Positions 51,656-61,509 are shown, numbered from the stretch's first letter. The stretch: 64,000 bases of DNA from CBDDBK01 sp965225715 (GCA_965225715.1 CBDDBK010000003.1:62001-126000), one strand, 5' to 3'. Notes: a model not told the origin generated them from the sequence alone. A program made the numbers and translations.

Positions 51656-54496
51656 ATGTCCATATTTTTAAAAAACTTAGCAGAAAAAGTTTTAAAAAAC
51701 TACTCCATAACGGAACTTGCTGATTTACACGTTATTTTACCCTCTACCCGTGCCACTTTATATTTTAAATATTATTTACAAGATATTACGGACAAAACCA
51801 TTTTTTTACCCTATACCCTAACTTTAGATGCATTTATAAAAAAATTCTCTCAACTTGAAGGGCTTAATCAAGCTCAATTGCTTTTTAGATTATATAAGAT
51901 TTATCGTCGTTTTGATAAGAATGAAAGTCATAACTTTGAACAATTTTTATCTTTGGGTAATAATATCTTAGCCGAATTCAGTCTCATAGACCGTAATTTA
52001 AAGTTTATAGAATCAGAGTCTTTATTTAACTATTGGTTAGATATAAGTCGTATGGAAGCTTGGGGTATTGATATAGAACAATTTGAACACGATACTCACC
52101 TAAAAAACCATCTTTTTTTCTGTCAGAATCTGCAAAAAACATATTTTGCTTTTCGCCAAGAACTTTTAAATGAAAAAAAAGGCTATAGCGGGTTGATTTA
52201 TAGAATGTTTGCCGATAATATTGAAAATTATACAGTCCAACAACCTATAGGAAAAATTATTTTCGCAGGTTTTAATCAAATTTACCCCGCAGAAGACCTC
52301 ATCATTAAAACCCTTATTGATCAAAAACGAGCTCAAATTTATTGGGATATGGATTCGTATTATATAGAAGATAAAGAACAAGAAGCGGGAAAATATTTTC
52401 ATACATATTTCAAAAAATACCATCCAAACACAGCTATTCAAGATTTAGATTTTTTTAAAAACAGGATAACTACTCAAAAAAAACATATCCGTATCATTAA
52501 ATGCAATACTGCTGTTGGACAAACTGTGGTGGCTAATCATTATTTACAACAACACATCAAAAATATTAAATCAGAAAATCCTGATTACAATTTTGAAAAA
52601 GCAGTCAATGAAATTGCTATTTTATTAGCCGATGAATCCTTACTTTTGCCTTTAGTTAATGCTTTAGATACCCAATTATTTAGCCAACTAACTACTCAAA
52701 AAGAAGATTTTAGCTTTGAGAAATATATTAATATTACTATGGGTGCTAGTCTAAAACAAACTCAAATTTTTGGACTTATCCAGCTTATTTTTCAACTTCA
52801 AGATCATTATAAAAAAGAAGATAATTTCGTGTTTTTTTACCATACGTATATTTATCAATTTCTAAAACATCCACTTATAAAAGGAGAAAGTCTTTGGACA
52901 GAACCCATAGCCATTTTTATTCAAAACCAGCAAGAAGAAAATACATTTCAGTTTGCTGAAAATTTTTTAATTGAAAAATTTAAAGATTTTCCAATTTTAG
53001 CTTCCATGTTTAAAAAATGGGAAAATAGTCAAGCTGTTTTTAAAAGCCTGAAAAACTTAGTTTTATATTTAAGTAGAAGCCAACAAAATAAAGATAAATC
53101 TTTAGAATTAAGTAGCCTTTATGAGACCTACCTCATTTTACAACAGCTTGAAAATTTAGAACGTGCAGAACCTAATTTTTTTACTATAAAAGTTTTAAAA
53201 TATTTTTTCAATTATAGCCTTAACCAGACAAGTGTACCTTTTACCAGCTCTCCTCTTCAAGCTATTCAAATTATGGGAACATTGGAGAGTAGGGCTTTAG
53301 ATTTTAAAAAATTGATTATTCTCTCTTGCAATGAAGGGATTTTACCAAGAAGTAAAAACGTTGATCAATTGATTCCTTTTGAAATTAGAAGACAATACAA
53401 GCTACCAACTTATATTGAAAATGATAGTAATTTTGCCTATACTTTTTATCGTCTCCTTCATTATAGCGATGATATAACCTTAGTCTACACCGAATCTAAA
53501 GACAACGAAAAAAGCCGTTTTTTACTCCAAATAGAACAAGAATTATCTAATTATAAAAATATTACGGTAGAAAAAAAATATTATGAACAGGCTTTACCTG
53601 CGAGTAATCCATCTAAACTTTCAATCTTTAAAGATGCTACTATTTTAGATTCTTTAAAATTATTTCTAAAAACGCGTTTAACTCCCAGTGCTCTTATCAT
53701 GTATCTTCATGACCCTATCAAATTTTTTAACCGTTATATTTTAAACCTTAAAGATGAAACTGAAACTATAGAAAATATAGACCACCGTATTTTTGGTATT
53801 ATTGTGCACGATATTCTGGATATAATTTATAAAACAGATACGGGCACCATATCCGTTCAAAGTTTAGAAAAATACAACCTTGAAAATATAGAATTCCTTA
53901 TCAATACACATGTTGAAAAAGAATATGGAAAGCAAATTAGCAAAATGGGTGGAAATTATATATTTTTAAATATTGCTAAATATATGATTCGAGATTTTCT
54001 GGATTTTGAAAAACAACATATACTGCCTTGCGACATTTTAATATTAGAAGATTTTCTAAATGTTCATCTAAATTTTAAAGTACCTTGCCGACTATCTGGA
54101 AAAATAGATAGGATAGATTTACATAACAATCAAATTAGAATTATAGATTATAAAACAGGGGTGGGAAATTTGAGTTTTAAAGCAAAAAACCAAAATGAAT
54201 TGCTGACTAATCCAGATAAAAGTAAGATTATTCAACTTATGTTATATAAATATTTAGTTATAAAAAATAAACCCCAATTTCCTGTGCTTTCATCCGGTAA
54301 CACTACTGATATTTCATCAGGATTTTACTTTTTGCGCCAACTCAATCTCCATAAAAAACAAAATAATATTAGTTCTTATCAATTAGAAGATGAACCTAAA
54401 AGTACAGAAGGGTTCATAGCTTATGTAGAAGATTTTTTGAATTGTGTTGTTGAAGATATGTTAAATGTGGAAAAATCTTTAGGACAGTCTATTTAA
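51656..54496 (+). CDS. AddB-like PD-(D/E)XK nuclease/inactive helicase
   Basis: A 946-residue protein of the Bacteroidota AddB type. The N-terminus has DLHVILPSTRATLYFKYYL, a degenerate helicase entry lacking a Walker A Lys. A long helical and beta body follows, then helicase-like VPFTSSPLQAIQIMGTLESRALDFKKLIIL. The last 250 residues form a RecB-type nuclease: RLTPSALIMYLHDPIKFF, GIIVHDILDIIY, and the catalytic LSGKIDRIDLHNNQIRIIDY followed by KTG. Such proteins pair with an AddA helicase-nuclease to process double-strand breaks. AddA is not in the window. Confidence 0.85.
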   Translation: MSIFLKNLAEKVLKNYSITELADLHVILPSTRATLYFKYYLQDITDKTIFLPYTLTLDAFIKKFSQLEGLNQAQLLFRLYKIYRRFDKNESHNFEQFLSLGNNILAEFSLIDRNLKFIESESLFNYWLDISRMEAWGIDIEQFEHDTHLKNHLFFCQNLQKTYFAFRQELLNEKKGYSGLIYRMFADNIENYTVQQPIGKIIFAGFNQIYPAEDLIIKTLIDQKRAQIYWDMDSYYIEDKEQEAGKYFHTYFKKYHPNTAIQDLDFFKNRITTQKKHIRIIKCNTAVGQTVVANHYLQQHIKNIKSENPDYNFEKAVNEIAILLADESLLLPLVNALDTQLFSQLTTQKEDFSFEKYINITMGASLKQTQIFGLIQLIFQLQDHYKKEDNFVFFYHTYIYQFLKHPLIKGESLWTEPIAIFIQNQQEENTFQFAENFLIEKFKDFPILASMFKKWENSQAVFKSLKNLVLYLSRSQQNKDKSLELSSLYETYLILQQLENLERAEPNFFTIKVLKYFFNYSLNQTSVPFTSSPLQAIQIMGTLESRALDFKKLIILSCNEGILPRSKNVDQLIPFEIRRQYKLPTYIENDSNFAYTFYRLLHYSDDITLVYTESKDNEKSRFLLQIEQELSNYKNITVEKKYYEQALPASNPSKLSIFKDATILDSLKLFLKTRLTPSALIMYLHDPIKFFNRYILNLKDETETIENIDHRIFGIIVHDILDIIYKTDTGTISVQSLEKYNLENIEFLINTHVEKEYGKQISKMGGNYIFLNIAKYMIRDFLDFEKQHILPCDILILEDFLNVHLNFKVPCRLSGKIDRIDLHNNQIRIIDYKTGVGNLSFKAKNQNELLTNPDKSKIIQLMLYKYLVIKNKPQFPVLSSGNTTDISSGFYFLRQLNLHKKQNNISSYQLEDEPKSTEGFIAYVEDFLNCVVEDMLNVEKSLGQSI

Positions 54497-54796
54497 TTTA
54501 AAAAGTTTTAATTCATAATTATTGATACTTTTGTCTTTTTTATATTAAACAAAATAAACTCATCTTTCAGCTAAAATTTTAATTTATATTGAGAAACTGT
54601 TTAACCTTTAGAGTGTGCCTATTTTTTTAATTTATTGATAATCAAATAGTAGTAGATAAAAAAAAATGTTTTTTTATCTCATTATTAAAATTTTAGCTGT
54701 CTGATTATCAATTATTTATTATATTTCACTATATAAAGAAAAAAACTAAAAAGATATTATACAGTATATTTTTCTAATCTTAAATATTCATTTAAA
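54497..54796. other. 300-bp intergenic region
   Basis: Contains an IS-end-like GAGAAACTGTTTAACC at about 54590-54605, an exact TTGATAATCAA at 54635-54645 and a near match CTGATTATCAA at about 54701. No ORF. Confidence 0.5.
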
Positions 54797-55669
54797 ATGC
54801 GTTACTTAGATCCCAAAAATGATTTAACTTTTAAGAAAATTTTTGTCGGACATCCCGATTTACTCAAAAGTTTTTTAAATGCCCTTTTACCTTTAAAAGG
54901 CAACCAGCTTATCAAAGAATTGATACCTCTGCCCCAAGAACAAATCCCTGTTAGCCCAGGACTAAAAAACTCTACCGTCGACGTGAAATGTAAAGATAAA
55001 ATAGGACGACAATTTATTGTCGAAATGCAGATGGCTTGGAATAAAGGATTCAAATCACGTGCCTTGTTTAACACTGCTAAAGCATATGTTAGGCAAATAG
55101 GAAAAGGTTATAAATATACCGCTTTAAAACCTGTTTATACCTTATGCATTCTTAACGATACCTTTCATCAAAACCCAAAAGAATGTTATCATCATTACAC
55201 CTTTATAAACTCTAAAGATTTAAACGACAAAATTGAAAATATGTCTATTACTTATATTGAACTTCCTAAATTCTATCCACGTAGTTTTTCGGAGAAAAAG
55301 ATGGCAGTTTTATGGCTTCGTTTTTTAACAGAAATAAAAGATAGAGAAGGGCATATTCAGCAGATACCAGAAGTACTAACGAAAAATAAGTATACCGGCA
55401 AAGCTTTGGAAATATTAGAAGAATCTAGCTTTTCGGAAGTTGAATTAGAAGCTTATGATAAGTATTGGGATAGTGTCAGCGTAGAAAAAGATGGCTTAGA
55501 AGGTGCTTTAGAAAAAGGAAGAGAAAAAGGAAGAGAAGAAGGAAGAGAAAAAAAAGAAATAGAAGCCATACTGGGTCTTCACAAAAATGGCGTTTCAATA
55601 ACTATCATTTCAGAAGCTCTTAATATTACTGAAAAAAGAATCCACGAAATTATAAAACTGGAAAAATAA
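54797..55669 (+). CDS. Rpn-type PD-(D/E)XK nuclease / transposase-like protein
   Basis: A 290-residue paralog of the protein at 32220. Its N-terminus (NDLTFKKIFVGHPDLLKSFLN) and nuclease core (VDVKCKDKIGRQFIVEMQMAW, residues 55-75) are typical. A short charged repeat (GREKGREEGREK) is followed by GVSITIISEALNITEKRIHEI, the same helix-turn-helix-like end as the other copy. The two copies otherwise differ a lot, so they are old paralogs or separate arrivals. It lies 49 bp upstream of the pentapeptide membrane protein. Confidence 0.88.
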   Translation: MRYLDPKNDLTFKKIFVGHPDLLKSFLNALLPLKGNQLIKELIPLPQEQIPVSPGLKNSTVDVKCKDKIGRQFIVEMQMAWNKGFKSRALFNTAKAYVRQIGKGYKYTALKPVYTLCILNDTFHQNPKECYHHYTFINSKDLNDKIENMSITYIELPKFYPRSFSEKKMAVLWLRFLTEIKDREGHIQQIPEVLTKNKYTGKALEILEESSFSEVELEAYDKYWDSVSVEKDGLEGALEKGREKGREEGREKKEIEAILGLHKNGVSITIISEALNITEKRIHEIIKLEK

Positions 55670-55718
55670 AAAAACCTGTTTTTTCAATCTTGAAAATGTT
55701 TACTTCTTTAGTTTTGAA

Positions 55719-57485
55719 ATGAAAGATTTTGAACAAATTACCGAAAGTTTAAATAAATCTTCGGATGTCAATCGTAATATAGGCATTACATTTGCCCTAT
55801 TTTTATTTTATATCATCGTAAACGTGGCAGGGACTACCGATAAGATGTTATTTATACCCAATACAGGTATTAATCTGCCACTTCTGAATATTCAGCTGCC
55901 TTTGATTCCTTTTTATGTAGTGGTCCCTTTGACTTTGCTTTTTTTTCATTACAACTTGCTATCCAACCTTAATCAACACCACGAAAAACTGAAAAAATGG
56001 AAAAAAAACTTTCGAGACAGAGACTCCGACAAATACCTAAACCCCTTTTTATTCAACGCTATCTATACGAACCAAAAAGGTTTTGTTCAAGTTTTGCTCA
56101 AAGGCATTGTCCATAGCATTGCTTTTACCTTTCCTTTACTTTTACAAGTTTTTATTTTAATTCGTTTTGCCGACTACCACAACTGGCAAATTTCTATGCT
56201 TCATTTTTTGACTTTTTTGGCAAATTGGTTTATTGCCGAATTGTATGCTAATAGAATTTTAGGCGAAAAATTGATTTTGGATGAGAAAATAATTTTGAAA
56301 TATATAAAAGGCAAAGAAAAAAGTACAGATGAAACAATATTTTCCAAGTTCTTTAGAAAACTGGATGGGCTAAATTTCAAATTTTTAAGATGGATTCAAA
56401 AGCAAAAAAATCCAACATTAACCCAATTAGCTTGCATACTTATTCCTACACTCATAGTGACTATTTTTGTCTTGCCTAACTTGGAAAATGCACCCTTACT
56501 AAGTCTTATAATCGTATACGGAATCGTATACGGAATCGGAATCGGAATCGGAATCGGAATCGTATTCGGAATCGTATACGGAATCGGAATCGTATACGGA
56601 ATCGGAATCGTATACGGAATCGGAATCGAAATCGTATTCGTATTCGGATTCGGAATCGTAATCGGAATCGGAATCGATGATTATATTCATAAAATTAAAT
56701 ATAAGTGGCTTCAGAAATTAGCTAACAATTGGATTCTTTTTCTTTTTTTATTTCTTTTGTTATTGATAGTCAACCCTTACAGACTAATTTTATTATTTGC
56801 CTTTTTATTAATTATTATTTTGATGATTAGTATAAAATTCCAACGTTTTGCCCATATTATGATTTTTCAGGTCGGATTAATATATTTTTTACTTTTTTTG
56901 TTTTCGCACCAAGCCAATAATGCCAAACAATATATTAATCGATTTCCGGATTTATATCTTATTGATAGTCAATGGGAATTTTCTTTAAAATTTGATGCCA
57001 ATAAGCCAAATGGCTGGGATAGCTTTATTGCCCAGTTTTTTCCCAGTATTCGTCTGCCTAATGAAGATAAACTCTATGCTTTTTCCCCAAGCCAACAGAA
57101 GAGGCAGATGGAAATTGACCAGGTCAGCCAAGTGCTTATAGATTCTTTTTTGTTGAAGCATACAGAAGGTTATGATTTAAGTAATAGAAATTTTACCTTT
57201 GCCAATTTTAACAATTCTAACTTGCGTGGAGCTATTTTGCGTGGAGCAGATTTACGCTATGCCAATTTTTCTAAGGCTATACTTTCAGGGGCAAAACTGG
57301 ATAAAGCCAAACTTGACCATGCTAATTTTGAAGAAGCCATCTTAAAAGACTGCGAAATCCAATTCAACCCAAATACGATTTGGCAAGGCGTAAACTTTAA
57401 TAAAGCCGTTATCACAGGTATTCCCGAAGATACGATAAAAAAATACTGTATGAATTGTTTTTTTATAAACACCCGTTTTAACTAA
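55719..57485 (+). CDS. Multi-pass membrane protein with pentapeptide repeats
   Basis: A 588-residue protein. About seven membrane helices span residues 15-410. Inside these lies a striking low-complexity stretch (about 265-325) of alternating Gly and Ile with Tyr/Val (GIVYGIGIGIGIGIVFG), coded by a 6-bp repeat. A pentapeptide domain of about 50 residues is near the end (NRNFTFANFNNSNLRGAIL, GADLRYANFSKAI). Such proteins are mostly uncharacterised. The gene overlaps the methylase remnant on the other strand by 8 bp. Function unknown. Confidence 0.75.
   Translation: MKDFEQITESLNKSSDVNRNIGITFALFLFYIIVNVAGTTDKMLFIPNTGINLPLLNIQLPLIPFYVVVPLTLLFFHYNLLSNLNQHHEKLKKWKKNFRDRDSDKYLNPFLFNAIYTNQKGFVQVLLKGIVHSIAFTFPLLLQVFILIRFADYHNWQISMLHFLTFLANWFIAELYANRILGEKLILDEKIILKYIKGKEKSTDETIFSKFFRKLDGLNFKFLRWIQKQKNPTLTQLACILIPTLIVTIFVLPNLENAPLLSLIIVYGIVYGIGIGIGIGIVFGIVYGIGIVYGIGIVYGIGIEIVFVFGFGIVIGIGIDDYIHKIKYKWLQKLANNWILFLFLFLLLLIVNPYRLILLFAFLLIIILMISIKFQRFAHIMIFQVGLIYFLLFLFSHQANNAKQYINRFPDLYLIDSQWEFSLKFDANKPNGWDSFIAQFFPSIRLPNEDKLYAFSPSQQKRQMEIDQVSQVLIDSFLLKHTEGYDLSNRNFTFANFNNSNLRGAILRGADLRYANFSKAILSGAKLDKAKLDHANFEEAILKDCEIQFNPNTIWQGVNFNKAVITGIPEDTIKKYCMNCFFINTRFN
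56510..56685 (+). repeat. 6-bp in-frame repeat (GGAATC/GTATAC units)
   Basis: Runs of GGAATC with intermixed GTATAC and GTATTC hexamers. Being a multiple of three, changes in length keep the frame and alter the membrane segment. Confidence 0.9.
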
Positions 57486-57699
57486 ACATTTTTAATTCCA
57501 ATTTAAATTTTAAAGTAAAACATAATAAGTTTTTAACATAATCTATAGGATTTTCTTCTCTTCCAATAGTTTCATTACCATATACTCTTGCACCAAAATA
57601 AGGTGGACTTGTTAAAATTAAATTAATAGAATCGTCAGGAATATTATCTAATAAAGTTAAAGCATCTCCTCGAATGATTTTATTAATAATAATTTTGAA
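57478..57699 (-). pseudogene. DNA methyltransferase remnant
   Basis: A 73-codon minus-strand frame without a start codon: NKIIRGDALTLLDNIPDDSI and then INLILTSPPYFGARVYGNET. TSPPY is the catalytic motif of N4/N6 DNA methylases and the lead is typical of their first 40 residues. The SAM domain is absent. A second, different methylase is at 36718. The remnant overlaps the stop of the pentapeptide gene by 8 bp. Confidence 0.75.
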
Positions 57700-57899
57700 T
57701 CATAATTATTGATTATTTAAGATAAAAGTAAAAAATGTATATTTTTTTTAATTAGTGATGCAAAATACTCAAAATTATGGATTAGGAAGGACTTTGTTTT
57801 GGGGATATCTATTTATAATTACAAATCATATAAATTATAAAAATTTGATTATCAGACTATTAAATTCTAAAAATAGTATCCATAGAATTTTATAAAAAA
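57700..57899. other. 200-bp intergenic region
   Basis: AT-rich; a near-palindrome TTGATTATCAG at about 57845. No ORF. Confidence 0.4.
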
Positions 57900-58643
57900 T
57901 TAAATTGACAAGTAGGTCTTGTTTATAATTTTTGAGAGATCTATATCTATATTTTTAGGTAAGACAACAGAAAAGAGAATTTTTCCAAGCTGCCAAGAAA
58001 TACATATGTATTGAGGAAAATGCCTAAAAGTAGATTTATAATAATTGGGATACTTTTTTATTTTATTAACTTCATACAATTTAAAACTTGTCATTAGTCC
58101 CGTTCTCAAAACTTTAGACAATGCTTCTTTGACAGTCCAAAATAAAAATATAAGTGTTGCATCATCATTTTGAGTTGATATATATTTTTTTTCATCGGCT
58201 GTGCAATAACGAAGTATCGGGTTAATTTTAATTGGATCAATAATCTCTAAATCAATTCCCATAGGATATGAACTTGAAAAAACTAAGGCTAGTCCAAATA
58301 CACTACTATGAGCAATACTGATGTCAATTTGCTTATTCATAAACGGTGCTTTAATAATAGGCTGTTCAAAAATTCCATTTTTTATTTCCCAAGAAGATAG
58401 ATTTTTATCTTTAGTATGACTAGAAAGGGCTTTTTTCGCACAATATCTACCCAACAAGTAACTTGTTTGTCTTTTCTGATTTTTTAATAGTTTAAAATAA
58501 TCATACTCTTTAGCATGTAAGTAATTCGCCTTATCATTGGCAAGTTCTTTTAAGTTTTTTTTGGAAAAAAATAAAGTTGCCACTAAATTTTCACTAATCT
58601 TTAAGGTAATAGGCAAGGTGAAAGATAATGGATATTTATTCAT
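57900..58643 (-). CDS. 4'-phosphopantetheinyl transferase superfamily protein
   Basis: Transfers phosphopantetheine from CoA to a carrier-protein serine. I start at 58643 (MNKYPLSFTLPITLKISEN), giving 247 residues; the frame stays open nine codons more. The Sfp-type signatures are LGRYCAKKALSS near residue 66, SIAHSSVFGLALVF, MGIDLEII near 134 and FWTVKEALSKVLRTG near 170, with the metal Asp and Glu in place. Its partner carrier protein is not in the window; both primary and secondary metabolism are possible. Confidence 0.88.
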   Translation of the reverse strand: MNKYPLSFTLPITLKISENLVATLFFSKKNLKELANDKANYLHAKEYDYFKLLKNQKRQTSYLLGRYCAKKALSSHTKDKNLSSWEIKNGIFEQPIIKAPFMNKQIDISIAHSSVFGLALVFSSSYPMGIDLEIIDPIKINPILRYCTADEKKYISTQNDDATLIFLFWTVKEALSKVLRTGLMTSFKLYEVNKIKKYPNYYKSTFRHFPQYICISWQLGKILFSVVLPKNIDIDLSKIINKTYLSI

Positions 58644-58670
58644 TTTATGAGTTAAAATACTAAAAGTCAA

Positions 58671-59125
58671 TTATTTAATCTATAAAAATTAAAACGCTAA
58701 CTAATTTAATACACTTTAATTATAGTCATGTCGCTTGAAAAAAGGATTTTTTTAAAGGTTTAACTCATTGATATTGAAGATGAAAATTTTTAAGATAAAG
58801 TAAGATAATTCATTATTCATATTCTATATTTTTCTAAATTTAGCTTTTTTTCTGACTTGGTCAAATATAGGATAATCACAACTTTTTTATAACTTTCAAA
58901 TCTTTTCTATTAAATTGCCTTTAGGCTCTAATCCTGATTTATTTTTTGTCTTTAGATACAGGACATAAAATATAAAAAATATTTTTAAAAGATTAATACT
59001 TTGGCAAATATTTTTAATTCATATTGTTTTAACTGATTGATATTTAGTATTTTAATTTTCTTAATTTTTGACTCCTAATTTTTGACTCCTAATTATTGAC
59101 ATTATATATTTTAGCATAATAACCT
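58671..59125. other. 455-bp gap between the transferase and bglX
   Basis: No ORF. Holds a truncated subfamily A repeat (58721-58801), a segment at about 58827-58877 resembling 14290-14337, and a tandem doublet of TTTTTGACTCCTAA just before bglX (about 59067-59093). Confidence 0.5.
58721..58801 (+). repeat. Interspersed element, subfamily A, right end missing
   Basis: TATAGTCATGTCGCTTG start; the body matches, the terminal stem is lost. Confidence 0.7.
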
Positions 59126-61414
59126 ATGAAAAGTATAATTACACATGTTTTTATTGGTCTATTTCTGATTTTACTCACAACATGTTTAAATAAAAGTGGA
59201 TTTTCACAAGGAAATAATCTTAGCATAGAATCCAAGGTTGATTCTGTTTTAGATTTAATGACTTTAGAGGAAAAAGTTGGGCAGATGAATTTATACAATG
59301 GTTTTTGGGAAATCACAGGTCCTGCACCCCAGTCGGGAGATGCTAAATTAAAATATGAACATTTAAAAAAGGGCTTTGTCGGTGGAGTTTTAAACGTTAG
59401 AGGTGTAGAAAATGTAAAAAAGCTACAAGAATTGGTTGTCAAAGAATCGAGATTAGGCATTCCTTTAATCTTTGGTTATGATATTATACATGGTCATAAG
59501 ACTTTATTTCCTATTCCTTTAGCAGAAGCATCTAGCTGGGATTTGCCCGCTATACAAAAATCAGCGAGGGTGGCGGCTATAGAAGCTTCGGCTTTAGGTA
59601 TAAATTGGACTTTTGCGCCAATGGTCGATATTTCCCGAGATGCTCGCTGGGGAAGAGTGATGGAAGGGGCTGGAGAAGATACTTATTTAGGTACAAAAAT
59701 TGGAGTTGCCCGTATAAAGGGTTTCCAAACAGAAGATTTAGCAGCTCCAAACACCATAGCTGCTACAGCCAAACATTTTGCCGCTTATGGCTTTGCTGAA
59801 GCAGGTAGAGATTATAATACTGTAGATATTGGAACAGTAACCTTATATAATATTATCTTACCGCCTTTTAAAGCAGCAGTTGAGCATGGGGTTAAAACAA
59901 TCATGAATTCTTTTAATATTTTAAATGGGGTACCTGCTACGGGAAATCATTTTTTACAAAGAGATATTTTGAAAAGATCTTGGAATTTTAAAGGATTTGT
60001 AGTTTCCGACTGGGGATCTGGTTTGGAAATGATCGATCATGGTTTTGCTAAAGATTTAAAACAAGCTGCCGAATTATCGATTAAAGGAGGGTCGGATATG
60101 GACATGGAATCTTATGCTTATATTAAGCATCTAAAACAACTTGTAGAAGAAGGTAAAGTTGATATAAAATCAATTGATAATGCTGTAAGACGCATTTTAA
60201 GACTCAAGTTTGAACTTGGCTTATTTGCTGATCCCTATAAGTATTGTAATTTTGAAAGAGAAAAAAATCTGATCTATCATGAAGATCATCAAAATGCTGC
60301 CTTGGATATGGCAAAGAAATCTATCGTTTTGTTAAAAAATGACAATAATATATTACCTCTATCACCCTTACCCGAAAATCAAAAGAAAATAGCTGTTATT
60401 GGGGCTTTAGCAGATGACAAAAATAGTCCACTCGGAAGTTGGCGGATTGGTTCAGATGACAGTACAGCTATTTCGGTTTTAGAAGGGTTAGAAAAATATA
60501 TCCAAAATATTAAATATGCCAAAGGTGCTGATTTAGTCATTGGAAAAACAGATTTTGCCAATGAGGTAATTATTAATGAAACTGACAAAAGTGATTTTTC
60601 TGAAGCAATTAAACTGGCTAAAGAATCAGAAATTGTTATTATGGTTTTAGGCGAACATGGATTCCAAAGTGGAGAAGGACGAAGCCGTACTAAACTTGGC
60701 TTACCAGGCGTTCAGCAAGAACTTTTAGAAGCTGTTTATCAAGTTAATCAAAATATTATTCTTGTTCTCATGAATGGCAGACCTTTAACCTTAACTTGGG
60801 CAGACAGTCATATTCCGGCTATACTTGAAACTTGGCAATTGGGTACTCAAAGCGGTCATGCCATTGCTGAAGTCTTATTTGGACACCATAATCCAAGCGC
60901 TAAGTTGCCTATGACTTTTCCAAGAAGTGTGGGACAAGTACCTATATATTACAATCATTACGCCACAGGAAGACCACATGCCAAAGATGTTGTATTTTGG
61001 TCTCATTATTCTGATCAAGCCAATACGCCTTTATATCCTTTTGGGTTTGGATTGAGTTATACGAATTTTGAATATTCCGACTTAAGCATAGATACATCAG
61101 ATATGAATCAAATAAAAATCATGGTTCACATAAGAAATACAGGAGAAGTATTTGGCGAAGAAGTTGCCCAATTGTATATTAGAGATGTGGCTGCCAGTAT
61201 AGTCCGTCCTGTTAAAGAGTTAAAAGGCTTTCAAAAAATCCCACTTGAACCCAATGAATCCAAACAAATAGAATTTACTTTAACAGCTGACGAACTTGGA
61301 TTTTATGATGCCGAAGGGAAATTTATTGTAGAATCTGGACAGTTTGAGGTTTGGGTTGGCACGAACAGCCAAGATGGCTTAAAAAGTAGTTTTGAATTCA
61401 AAACTGCTAAGTAA
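59126..61414 (+). CDS. bglX: Glycoside hydrolase family 3 beta-glucosidase (BglX type)
   Basis: Exported retaining beta-glucosidase that splits glucose from oligosaccharides. The 762 residues begin with a signal holding a possible lipobox (ILLTTC, Cys about residue 20), so it may be a lipoprotein. The TIM-barrel starts LMTLEEKVGQMNLY; the nucleophile is D295 in GFVVSDWGSG; TFAPMVDISRDARWGRVMEG and VAATAKHFAAYG-type motifs (IAATAKHFAAYG) are typical. A second domain (LGEHGFQSGEGRSRT) gives the acid/base, and a fibronectin-like domain ends the protein. Single gene with no polysaccharide utilisation partners nearby. Confidence 0.95.
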   Translation: MKSIITHVFIGLFLILLTTCLNKSGFSQGNNLSIESKVDSVLDLMTLEEKVGQMNLYNGFWEITGPAPQSGDAKLKYEHLKKGFVGGVLNVRGVENVKKLQELVVKESRLGIPLIFGYDIIHGHKTLFPIPLAEASSWDLPAIQKSARVAAIEASALGINWTFAPMVDISRDARWGRVMEGAGEDTYLGTKIGVARIKGFQTEDLAAPNTIAATAKHFAAYGFAEAGRDYNTVDIGTVTLYNIILPPFKAAVEHGVKTIMNSFNILNGVPATGNHFLQRDILKRSWNFKGFVVSDWGSGLEMIDHGFAKDLKQAAELSIKGGSDMDMESYAYIKHLKQLVEEGKVDIKSIDNAVRRILRLKFELGLFADPYKYCNFEREKNLIYHEDHQNAALDMAKKSIVLLKNDNNILPLSPLPENQKKIAVIGALADDKNSPLGSWRIGSDDSTAISVLEGLEKYIQNIKYAKGADLVIGKTDFANEVIINETDKSDFSEAIKLAKESEIVIMVLGEHGFQSGEGRSRTKLGLPGVQQELLEAVYQVNQNIILVLMNGRPLTLTWADSHIPAILETWQLGTQSGHAIAEVLFGHHNPSAKLPMTFPRSVGQVPIYYNHYATGRPHAKDVVFWSHYSDQANTPLYPFGFGLSYTNFEYSDLSIDTSDMNQIKIMVHIRNTGEVFGEEVAQLYIRDVAASIVRPVKELKGFQKIPLEPNESKQIEFTLTADELGFYDAEGKFIVESGQFEVWVGTNSQDGLKSSFEFKTAK

Positions 61415-61483
61415 AACAGGAATCTATTTTTCTATTTTACAGATTCAATATTTTTGAGAAATGGACAGATTTTATGAATAAGT

Positions 61484-61498
61484 TATAGCGTTGCTATA
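61484..61498 (+). repeat. Isolated terminal hairpin of the interspersed element
   Basis: TATAGCGTTGCTATA: the same stem with a different loop, 11 bases before the response regulator start. Confidence 0.5.
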
Positions 61499-61509
61499 AA
61501 TAGCAACTT

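Noticed and set aside
56499..56690. A 63-codon Asp/Ser-rich minus-strand frame
   Set aside because: Antisense shadow of the 6-bp repeat in the pentapeptide membrane protein.
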